From Schistosoma mansoni (Eukaryota > Platyhelminthes > Trematoda > Strigeidida > Schistosomatidae): 64,000 bases of DNA. The position numbers were made by a program, and so were the translations under genes. The first letter of the stretch is position 1; each line of letters begins with the position of its first letter. The notes below the pieces were generated by a model. It did not search any database, was not told the DNA's origin, and was given only the letters and a program-made list of their open reading frames with translations. Where the stretch lies: the NCBI RefSeq assembly GCF_000237925.1, contig NC_031498.1, forward strand, positions 13,555,906-13,619,905. Direction: 5' to 3'. Positions 54,361 through 64,000 of this stretch are shown one piece after another.

Positions 54361-56449
54361 ATCGTCAATCGTGAAACATCAGAAAACAAAGGAAAACAAT
54401 AAACCACAGAGTATAGAGAATACTAGGGAGAAATAAACAAAGATATATAGTAAGACTAGATATGCAGTTTTTGAAATGAATATTAAAGTTGAACTCATGG
54501 ATAGCTTGAACCTCTACGTTGAACAAGTTTCACGTAGTAGGAAAGTACTGGTGAGGTTGAGGAACCAGAATCAATGAGATGTATCAGGATTGAGATATTG
54601 ACTGACTTGTGTAGTCCTTTCAGTAGTCAGATGGAGGAATGTTTGGAGATGGGTTTCTAGAGAGCTCACTTTGTGCGACCCACATTATTTACACCGAAAT
54701 AGCAAACAAACCAATATATGCAAATTGGTTTGGCTGAAAGGGAGAGTTTGTCCTCCACACAACTATGAACTGAAGGTTAACTGAAGAAGACAATACGAAG
54801 TTCAACCGTATAGAATGTTTGTCTGAGTGATCTGGAAAGTCTATTCTTCAGAATCTCTGCTCCAGCATCCCCTTCAACTGAGTTTTCATGAGGAAGATAT
54901 TCTCTGTATGCATTGACACTATTTCATGTTGTTGTTTTGGCTTCAGATTCAAGTCAATGAATATAGGGCGATAACGACTACCGATAATTATCTGCTGTAC
55001 CTTTTCAAGTTTGGTATCAAGGGTACTATTAGTACATATTCATTTGATCCTTGTGTATAAAGGATAAATAAAGTTTCTCTACTGGTACAATGGGACTCAA
55101 CATTGGAAATTCGTGATGGAATCGTCATAATTTTAACAATATGTTTACAGATGGATCGTAGGTCGATTCTGGAGGCAGATGATATTGTATGTATTATATA
55201 TGAAGATCATATATTTATACTCCACTATTGATTGAGGGACTTGCTGAACCAGTATACTACAATCAGTCATCGTTTTAATTAGATTTCATCACATTTATCT
55301 TTGTATGCACAGGTGTCTGAGTGCACTAAAACGAATGAGCTGTTTTGGTAACCACCATGTCCGTCTTGTAATATCAGTTGATTTGACTGGTTGCGTCAAT
55401 AATTCCATCTCACAAGGTTTTAAGCAGTTAAGATATGTTCGTGATAAATTCAAGTTGGTTAATTATGACTTCATGCAATGAATAGCACAATGGGAATAGA
55501 ATAATCTTGATAGATCCATCTCCCAAACAGGTTCATTTACGTTTTCTCATATTATTATAAGATGTACAACATACTTGATTGTTTTCACATTCCTATTAGA
55601 CTTTCGCTGTGACAGTTAGAAATTTAAACAATTTTGAAGTTAACGTAAATAATAAAAGACGAACAAGTGTATGATATTCGTTTGTTGATATTCGATCACT
55701 ATAGTCGTGATATAAACGAACAACATTTGTGACTTTGTGGTTGTATGAAAACATTTTCGCTGAAATATTTGTTCGCATCTGCCCAAATTGTCACCATTTC
55801 AATGTATGTATACATAATGAGCTTGATCAGTTTAGTTAAATGAAGATTAGTATTTTGTGTGATAAACGTCAACTATTTGAATCACTTAATTCCATTTGAT
55901 TGTCAGCATGTATGTGAAAATCTGAGTTTGAAGTATAGCTGTTCGAAATAACAGTATTAATGATCTCTCCCATATTCCACTTATTTCTAATGTGTTCCAC
56001 TCAACATCTTTCAAAATGTATTCGGGAAAATATTTGAAACGGAAGTTTTGGTCAACTTGGTTGTCAAATTTTCGAAAGCTTGTTAAACTCCTAATGTATG
56101 GATGATATGAGTGGAGAGATTTGTGAGGATGTTTTTTATTCGAAAAAGACAAAAGAATTATTTACGACAATTTAGCAACGATGTTTATGTTTGACCAGTT
56201 GGTTTCATTTTATATTTCTTTTTCAGTGGTACTACCTAATAGTATATCAAATCAGAAATGAAAAATCCTAGACACCAAACATGCCTATTTGAAATTTTGC
56301 TATGTCGATAAATAATTGTCAATGTTTATCACTGCGGATGAGTGTTTTGCGTTTCCGAACACTGTTTCTGAACACTGTGTCATTCACATCTTTGACTTGA
56401 TTGATATGTGGTTTACTTGGTATATAATTCCCATTTAAACATTAAAATT
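54361..56449. other. Intergenic DNA without a supported gene
   Basis: An 88-codon minus-strand frame at 55886-56152 has varied, protein-like composition but no recognisable domain and no clear splice context. Nothing else recognised. Confidence 0.4.
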
Positions 56450-57235
56450 AAAACACGAAGTTCAGCGAAGGGATCTCTTTTCAACGAATTTATTATCAAG
56501 CTGTACAATCGTATATATATATATGAAAATGTTTCATTAAAGTACTAATTCCGTGAGGAAATGTGAACACTAATAACCAAGATTATAATACTGGATTACG
56601 TAATACGAATAATAACAATAGATTTAGTGAATAGAATAAGATGATTAAAATGTTTTGGTTACAATAATTAAAGGTCATTAAAGGTCATAGAGGTGTAAAA
56701 TAAATAAGGTGATATGATGAGCATTCATGAATAAAATAATGAGAATATAAAACATAAGTAAAGGGGAAATGGAGTAATAATAATAATAATAGAATGATAA
56801 TAATAATAATATTAAGGCCATGGTAACGATAATGATAAAACGTACTTCTTTTGTACGCATAGTTCTGGTTTGAGCTCGTGGATGGTAAGAGCTTCGGCTA
56901 TTTTTAGGAGTTTGATACGAAGAAATCTTGATAGATTTGAACGAATCATATAAACAACCTTAAAATCAGACTGTGGATTCGTCGAATGATTACAGTCGAT
57001 TAGGTGTTCAAGTATAGAACTTCTAACTGCTTTCTTTTCATCATTGTAGAACCAAACTGGTATATGTTCTCGTATCCGAGTTGAAAGCGAGCGCTGGCTA
57101 CGGCCGATGTACCTTGCTCCACAAGAGCAGTACTTTAACAAAACATTTTCATATATATATACGATTGTACAGCTTGATAATAAATTCGTTGAAAAGAGAT
57201 CCCTTCGCTGAACTTCGTGTTTTTAATTTTAATGT
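56450..57235 (-). mobile_element. Penelope-like fragment with an inverted terminal repeat
   Basis: Read on the minus strand: an antisense terminal piece (57230-57131), then the GIY-YIG nuclease C-terminus (57141-56812; CGARYIGRSQRSLSTRIREH, then HLIDCNH and KPELCVQKKYV), the ATT-rich 3' tail (56815-56640), then the same terminal sequence in sense orientation (56640-56455). The terminal piece on the right is therefore inverted relative to the left one. Terminal repeats in inverted orientation with 5' truncation are a known habit of Penelope-like elements. The reverse transcriptase is absent. Confidence 0.75.
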
Positions 57236-57447
57236 GGTTTACTTTCCATTTGGTCCTAATTGAAAACTCAGTCAGGTACAACAGGGTGATCCCAGTCACT
57301 TATCAGAGGACAAATGTCATAAGTGATATAGAACCATCCGTTTATTTTTCAGACCTGTGAGTTGTATTCCAGAAGAGTGATCACGTCGCTATACTATTAT
57401 TGAGAAACCCATAACAGCTGAACTAAATACTTATTCTTACTTACTTA
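57236..57447. other. Spacer
   Basis: Nothing recognised. Confidence 0.4.
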
Positions 57448-57545
57448 CTTACACCTTTTACTCCCAATGGAGCATGGGCCGCCAACTAGCATTTTCCAAC
57501 CCACTCTGTCCTGGGCCTTTTTTTATAGTTCTATCCCACTTTTTC
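57448..57545 (-). mobile_element. RTE-type retrotransposon 3' tip
   Basis: Matches 4557-4640 (ACTCCCAA.GGAGCAT.GGCC, CCAACCCA.TCTGTCCTGG) preceded by a (CTTA)n tract. Only the last 100 bases of the element remain. Confidence 0.7.
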
Positions 57546-57904
57546 ATCACTCTAATTGTTGAGTCAGACGTAGATTATTTCTAGTGACATGTACATTGCA
57601 TGTGACAACTAATTTATTGAATAAATATATGTATATATCTAAAGAAATTGTTAAATTAAGTATTGTTATGTATAAGTATTATATGAAACAATATTTCTCT
57701 CGATGAACGTAATCTGTAAAAATAATAATTCACTGTATTTTTTTTATCATATTCGTCAACATCATTGAATGGTCAACCCACCTCGAGTCGAGGTAAGGAT
57801 ATGCATTGTCTAGCGTCGAAAACAAACATTGTCAAGTCTAATAAATAAGGGTAAATGTTTTATTGTTTTATAGATGAAGGTTAGTGTGATGTTTGAATGA
57901 ATCA
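57546..57904. other. AT-rich spacer
   Basis: Nothing recognised. Confidence 0.4.
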
Positions 57905-58055
57905 ATGATTTCTTTGTATTGATGACTGTTTTGATTTTGAATTCCAAATACAGTACATTCGTTCGTGCTCATCTAATACTTCTTGATTAAATTGCGTTAT
58001 TGCTGGGATTACTAGTTCATACTATAATTCAAATACTTCAAATCATCACAGTTAG
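57905..58055 (+). repeat. Dispersed repeat shared with 23930-24078
   Basis: About 85% identity by eye over 145 bases. Family unknown. Confidence 0.6.
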
Positions 58056-59689
58056 CTTACCTATTTGTCATCAATATTTCTCCGTGCTGAAATGTCAAAT
58101 GTTGCTGTCCGAAACGATGTTTAAAGCTTCTCAGTTTATTCATCTGCATATTTATCTGCATATAACTTGTTAACATTCTGCTGATGTTTTAAAACATATA
58201 GTGTTCGTATTCATCTTAAAAACTTTATTTAGCAGGTTTTGTTTATAGTACTCATTAGTAGGTTAATTATAACGATGATTGTTTCATCACAGATAAATAT
58301 CGGACAATAAATTTGTAATAGTAAAATTAGGGCAATTGTATAATCCAGGTTTGAGATGTAACTTAAGTAGTACCATGTGGCTCGAATTTCAAAAGTAACA
58401 ATTCAGATTATTCCTGATGCTCAGTACCATTTCTGAAGTTACATTGAAAGCCGAGAAAACATAGAAATCTCGATCAAAATGGCATACGAAAGTCCATTTT
58501 GCGTTGTAGGAATAACAGCATGCTGACCAACATAAAGATGCGGTCAAAACAATATATTAACCAATCAGTGCTTAACGGTCATATTACTAGCACAAGCCAG
58601 TCATTCTCAATCATTCATCGGGTTAGTTATTTTCTGTTCAAGTTCGTAGATTCAAAGTCGTTTGAACGGCAGAAGCAGAACCCATTCCAATCGAAAACAG
58701 GAAGTATGTATACAGAACAAATATGTCCAATCCGATCTCCTACTCTGGACAACCTCAACGTCAATAAATCACTTATAATCTTGATAACTTATTTTAATTG
58801 TTGTACATGCAATCTTCCACAGTAAAATATTATTGCCTTTGTTATTTCCACTCACGAATCTTTATGTTATTGATATCAGTTCAGCATCACCATCATACTT
58901 ACGAACTCATGATTGATTTATTCGGTACTCACTCTTTCAGGCATTTGATTAAATTTGCAATCACACCATTTCTATCACCAAATCTTACCCTTATTTATTC
59001 CTATTATTAATCTCACAATTCTATTTAACCTATGAGATCATTTGAGTTAATGTTGCATACTATTCATTTCGACATAAACAATTTTATCTTATTCCACAAA
59101 TAATTCCAAATTCACATGATTTAATTTAAAACAACGTACTTGAAATAAATCTGATCAATTTCTGCATTATTATTCTGAATATGTAACTATATAGTCTGAA
59201 GAGAATTCATTGGACAGAATAGTTCTCGTCCATATACCAGTTTACAAATAAAAGTTAAGATTTCTGAAAGAACTAAGGATTAACCAAATATTTTTGCAGG
59301 ACACAAAATATAAAGACTCAGGGTTATGTGAAGTTTAACAACGTAGACTGAGAACTGAAATAAAAGTAGCATGATAAAAAGAAACTGTTGAGTCGATGAA
59401 AAACAAGTCAATGTGAAAATTGCTGAAAACATCAACAACACTTCACACAACCCGATTCGCAGTAATTAGGAATTATGTAAAAATACAAAAAATCATTTAC
59501 TTCAGCAAAGCCTTCTCAACAGCTGAAAGGAGACTGCATAAAAATGGCATATTACTAAGTACTCATCAGGTAAACACATCTAATTAACAAATATTTATGT
59601 AAATAACACAGAATGTATTGGTGATCAGTGAAGCATAACAATATCTACCAATATATGTGATCAAAAATCATGAAATTACAACATAGTTG
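58056..59689. other. AT-rich intergenic DNA
   Basis: A 108-codon frame at 58499-58825 has no domain I recognise and is not supported as a gene. Confidence 0.4.
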
Positions 59690-60050
59690 GAATTCATTGT
59701 TCATTGAATGGTATGGTCCTCATATTTTATATAATCATTCCAACATGCAACGATTATTTGAATTCATTTGCATACCAGTCATTACAAAATGCCTATATCA
59801 ACAGGCTACACAAACTATATAAATAGACACCCTAACTGTTAGCTATGTAAATTCGTTCAAAATGTAGACATCCACATTCTCCCTCCTCGAGATACAAAAT
59901 GATGAGTGGAAGGCAGCAGAAAATAGAACAACACACAACGGTTGCTTCCATTTTGATAGTCTTTTGCTCTCTGTTGCATATAAGACATGCACTTCGATTA
60001 CAATGCATATTAATATGCCTACAATTACTCTCCAAATTTGCACCTACATT
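59690..60050 (-). pseudogene. SmGPR-type receptor pseudogene fragment (TM6-TM7)
   Basis: The minus strand encodes REQKTIKMEATVVCCSIFCC then LPLIILYLEEGECGCL, aligned with receptor 3 TM6 and ECL3 (KKTVKTVALVVCCFILCWLP and MEGACECL). The Trp of CWxP is Cys here. Downstream, 59800-59700 aligns at DNA level with the TM7 and C-tail region of receptor 3 (GCATTTTGTAATGACTGGTATGC against GCATTTTGTAATACTAAGTATGC), but with frameshifts and stops. Upstream homology extends into the end of the third loop (about 60050) and then stops. No TM1-TM5 sequence was found nearby. This is a fourth receptor-derived locus, on the opposite strand to its neighbour. Confidence 0.8.
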
Positions 60051-60263
60051 TTGGTGGGTTGCTAATGTCTCATGTGTGTTTATTTTTAGTGTGATAATCT
60101 TTCTGTCAGTAATTCACAGAAATGTCAGTTATTTTACAGATAATATGGAAATAATCAATGTTAAACTTATTTTGTTTTATATCGCTAGTTTATGAAGTCA
60201 ATGTTGCTGCATTGTCTATGCACACGTCAAACGTATCATTTGAATCCAATTTTACTGTTTCAG

Positions 60264-60447
60264 ACATGTGAATGAATCCGTACATAATTCACTTGGTTCC
60301 GATGGAACAGAATGTTCTCTGGAAATTGAAGTACAAGTAGATTGGGGAAGATTTCCACTATGTATATGTAATTTGAGTTGTTTGCGGACAGTATATGCAA
60401 GACGTAATTTAGATCGTCGATATTATAACATAAACAACCAATGTTGA
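60264..60447 (+). CDS. Possible terminal coding exon, unknown product
   Basis: A pyrimidine-rich acceptor (TTTTACTGTTTCAG, ending 60263) is followed by an open frame from 60265 to TGA at 60445-60447, encoding about 60 residues. The composition is protein-like and contains four cysteines in its second half (LGSDGTECSLEIEVQVDWGR, then FPLCICNLSCLRTVYARRNL). There is no ATG at the front, consistent with an internal or last exon. I recognise no family. A companion exon was not found upstream on the plus strand, where the overlapping DNA is the minus-strand receptor pseudogene and its edge. Confidence 0.35.
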
Positions 60448-60654
60448 TTGGAGTTCTATGGAGTGAAAATCTCTTTGTATGTACAAATGGTGGTCATAAA
60501 TGTTATTCAGACTGAAAACCAAACTGAGTCATCCGTTTATGTGCTCTTTTAAGTCAAATAAAAACTTTCCAGTCTTGAATTCATTTGAACAACGTCGAAT
60601 CACGTTGAATATACGAATATAAATAAAACAAACTAGTGAAAATAGAATGTTTTC
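60448..60654. other. Spacer, possible 3' untranslated region
   Basis: An AAATAAAAAC at about 60557 could be a polyadenylation signal for the exon candidate upstream. Nothing else recognised. Confidence 0.3.
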
Positions 60655-60930
60655 ACTGAGATCATGAACTGATCAGTGTTAGATTATGGATGGAAATCTG
60701 GATGGACTGGACGGCCGTTTCATCCAAGTAAGAGACTCCCCAACTGTGGTCATCCACGATCCCTCACGAGGGATTCAATCTCAGGACCTTCGGTCTCACG
60801 CGAATGCCTAACCTCCTGACTACTGACCTTGCATTCAACGCTGTTAATATTTAACTTCAGACAATCTTTGATGGATGCGCACTGCTGAGTGGTCCTATAC
60901 TATGACGAAATGACCGACTAGGTTAACAAA
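60655..60930 (-). repeat. Diverged hammerhead SINE with an opposite-strand partial copy
   Basis: 60655-60850 on the minus strand shows the family order, with GATGAAACGGCCGTCCAG and a promoter-like GTCTCACG/TTCAATCTC region, but the CUGANGA box is lost. A plus-strand piece at about 60870-60915 (GGATGCGCACTGCTGAGTGG, ATGACGAAATGACCG) is a second, decayed ribozyme half. Confidence 0.55.
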
Positions 60931-63294
60931 TTGAACTTGTTTTCATTGATAAGGAGAAACTATATTATCCTAACCCATTTTATCATCAGATTGATATACC
61001 AATCAGAGTTATATGAAAACTCAGTCTAGCCAATCCTTTGATTTTAGTTTGATGTGAACTAAATTTGAATGACAACAGTTTATTAGCTTCTTTCACTCAT
61101 ATCGAATGGATTATAAAATTTCGTTATGGATTTCATTTTATGGAATTATCTTCTGTAAGAGAGTATAATTTAATTCAATTTCTAATGGTTCAGATTATGC
61201 CGTCGATGATATTTTTAACTGAAATTTGACCCGTCTTCGTTTATCAGCCACTACTAGCAATAGCCCATCCATTCTACATAAACCTATGTCATAATAGGGA
61301 TACCGGTGCAATTCGCAAATAATGCCCATACGTCAAGTAGAAATAACCGAATTTCAGTGAAGAAAATCAACATCGAGATAATCCAAACCATTACACATTG
61401 AATAAGACTTTTATGTTCGTTCATATATAATGACTTGGCTTCATTAGTTAAACGAAAATGATTTGATTTTAACGTAAATTGTTGAGTGAATGTAACTAAT
61501 AGCATCAGGTTGTGAATTTATTACATGGGTTTTTTCATCGTGTTTCAATCCAAAATATATACATCACACATCTACTAGATGTAATCACTTGCGTTTTCAC
61601 TGGAATAGTCTATTCCATTACTGAACTGTCTACCATACACGATTACTTGTGAAACATTAATCAAAAACCGCAAAAACTCTCAGTTTACAACAAAACAATT
61701 TAGAAAGTGTTTAGAATAGATCCCTGAAGTTCACAATGAGATCATTTGATCAAAGTATGTGTATATATTAGAGCTTATCAAGTTATGATAAGCGGAGACC
61801 GTTGTATATGAAAATAGTTGAATGTGGAGTCTGAAAGATTCATGTTTAGATTCTAAATATTTTTATCATTTCAATGATTGTTGATTGTAGGGATTTTGTA
61901 TTCCAACTAGTGAAAGTACAGTTTATTTTCAGCAGTGACGTTTACTGTTGATTGATTAGCTATTAATACCTTTAAATTAATGACATTTTTGTGCTCCTCC
62001 TAGTCCTCTTGCAATCTATACAGAATACACATTACTGTGATTCCTCCTTGTAAGATTAATTCCTATTTTGGAAATTAGTAAACAGTTAATAAGAATATTG
62101 CTTCAGTCTAATCTGTTAATTCGATTCAGTATTTTGTTTGTATTATTATCCACTATTAGTTTCTATGTTTATGGTTAATCTGTTATTCTGTTCACAATAA
62201 CAGATATGATCACATAGAATCTATGTATTAGTGATGAAAGCATTATCAGAAAAAATGTCCTGAAAACAGTTCTATCTCATGTGTATATAAAATAATCAAA
62301 AGTAGTAATCTTTGAGGAGTAGTAAAAAGTCATTAATCCGAATTGTTCGTAACTAATATAAAAAAGTAAAGGAAGGAACAATAAATTGTGTCAAAAATAA
62401 TACTGACATGTAAGTTAAATTTAGGTGCTTTGATGATTTTACAGGTAACTGGACGATTTTCTAAAACAATAAACTTCAGTTAGTGGTGACTATTAGCATT
62501 TAAATTGCTTGTGGAAATCTTATATTCCTCCAGCAAGAATCCTAGATGATCGTTAGATGCATTTATTAAGGAGTGGTAGTTAATGAAGCGCATATATTAT
62601 ATGCAAAGACTTAAATCAACACTTCGTTTCCAGTTGCAAACTTAACAGCAAACTATGGAAAGTAGAATGAGTAATAGAAACTAGTCATTTACTCAGTTGA
62701 TTTCTTAGCTGTTGACAAGAAATTTTCGATTTGAATGTTGTTAGAACTAGTTGTTTGATGGGGCTGCTAACAACATCATTTTCCATTACGTATTGTTCAT
62801 CGGTTCTATTCCAAACATTTGGTGATAAAATCGCTTAATCTGAACTTTTCTATCAATACAATTATAGATTCCTTATGATGCGAAATGCAAAATTAACACC
62901 TCTTCCCTACTAATAATAATAGACTTGTCGTTAATTGGCTTACATGTACATTTTCAATATTATCGAGTACTTGTCAGTTAAAGCAATCGTTGATAATATG
63001 CTTGAAATGATCAGCTTTTTCAAAATAGTTGCCTTAATAATGTTAGCGAATGACACTTTTGAGAATATCCATTGTCTATATGTTTCTGCGATTATTTCAA
63101 TATATAAGAACTATAGTTCATGAAAAATGTATTAACAATTGTTAGCATGATGTTTAGTTTGAAAAAATGGGTTGTTAACCAAAAACGAACAAGCTTTTTG
63201 GAAGGTAAGGTACGTTAGGAACTCAGTTGAAACTTTCGACCTTAAATTGCTTGCTATTGATTCTCAATACATTCCTCAATCTCAATACAATCTT
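60931..63294. other. AT-rich intergenic DNA
   Basis: A 73-codon minus-strand frame at 61284-61505 has hydrophobic stretches and a 62-codon plus-strand frame at 62935-63123 is open, but neither has a supportable identity. Confidence 0.4.
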
Positions 63295-63545
63295 AATGAT
63301 TATAAATGACTAAAGTTATTGGTACTGTGGTATATGCTACTTGTGTCATTCGATATAAGTGGTATGTAACGCCAATTGAAAGTGAAAAATCTGGCGGCGG
63401 CAGAAGGGTAAGAAGATCGAGTTGATGAGAATAGAAGGGAAAATAGAAAGGAATTGTGAAGTGGAAGAATAATGAAGAATGTGAAGGCAAATGATAGAAA
63501 TTTGAAAATGAAGTATTCAGTGTATAGTTCTTATATATTACCAAA
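63295..63545 (-). repeat. MITE-like dispersed repeat, diverged copy
   Basis: Follows the order seen at 5450-5640: AGTGGTATGTA, CAATTGAAAGTGAAA, GGCAGAAGGGTAAGAAGATCG, GAATAATGAAG, GTATAGTTCT. Terminal repeats are not clear. Confidence 0.5.
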
Positions 63546-64000
63546 ATACTCTATATTGTTTTGTAGTAAATGGAGTTGGTACTCTCCATTTGTTTTCTCG
63601 TTTACAACAGCACGTATGAGCTGTAGAAAACACAAAGATATACAACTACTTTTATTGTATTCTGCAAATAGTTTCATTGATATTAGATTAGAATTTTTTG
63701 AAAAGAAACAATTAGAGTTAACTTTCATAAAAATAAATTTTTTCAGTGCAATTCATTTTCTTTGATAATCTGATACAAATTCTTTCCATTTGAGGGGTTT
63801 ATAAAATCTGTTAGGATATTATGATATGGATCTCGAATAAAATGTTATTATCATTATTAGATCTTTTACTGAATAGAAAACATCTAAACACATAAAAGTA
63901 TTAACTTAGTATTAAGAAATCTGATTGATGTTATGTTTGAATTTTCATTTGATCATACTGAACAATAACTGTTAACGAAGTGATCAGTGGAGTTCAACCG
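63546..64000. other. AT-rich edge of window
   Basis: A 97-codon frame (63472-63765) begins inside the repeat and has no domain. Nothing else recognised. Confidence 0.4.

Noticed and set aside
61284-61505. Minus-strand hydrophobic frame considered as a GPCR TM4 fragment
   Set aside because: Only a weak hydrophobic resemblance; no conserved residues in the right spacing.

Overview
The window looks like a gene-poor, AT-rich, repeat-dense stretch of a blood-fluke (Schistosoma) nuclear genome. The diagnosis rests on what can be read directly: Smalpha-type SINEs with schistosome hammerhead ribozymes, an SR2/Perere-3-like RTE retrotransposon, CR1-like and Penelope-like retroelements, LTR fragments, and a family of intronless aminergic-type GPCRs in which the TM3 aspartate is replaced by asparagine, as described for the SmGPR receptors of S. 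mansoni. Two runs of N are assembly gaps (15700-15921 and 34987-35186).

Layout. 1-24 kb is almost wholly repeats: a MITE-like family with TAGTGTAGTG ends, a tRNA-derived SINE family that carries a hammerhead and often forms fold-back palindromes, Smalpha elements, a Penelope-like block (18.4-19.7 kb) with a hammerhead SINE nested in it, a decayed RTE element (20.3-22.8 kb, minus strand) and a long LTR (23-23.9 kb). One intact receptor gene lies at 24895-26631 (minus). 26.6-33.9 kb is intergenic with SINEs and an LTR. A second receptor (33929-35309, plus) is broken only by an assembly gap. 39-40 kb holds the upstream and downstream flanks of a receptor locus joined with no receptor between them. 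A third receptor (46641-52850, plus) is split in TM5 by a 4.6-kb Mutator-like transposon flanked by a perfect 9-bp target duplication; that transposon retains a SWIM zinc-finger exon and contains a CR1-like insertion. 53-64 kb holds a solo LTR, a second Penelope-like fragment with an inverted terminal repeat, more SINEs, a receptor pseudogene fragment (59.7-60.05 kb, minus) and one possible unassigned exon (60264-60447).

How it fits together. The only clear host function is a local cluster of biogenic-amine-like receptors that has been duplicated, partly deleted, interrupted by a transposon and probably homogenised by gene conversion: two tracts of 315+ and 401 bp are identical between otherwise diverged copies. 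The remainder is a record of mobile elements, two families of which carry hammerhead ribozymes. Two candidate coding exons (13.7-13.97 kb and 60.26-60.45 kb) could not be assigned to a family. All family names come from recognised motifs, not database searches.
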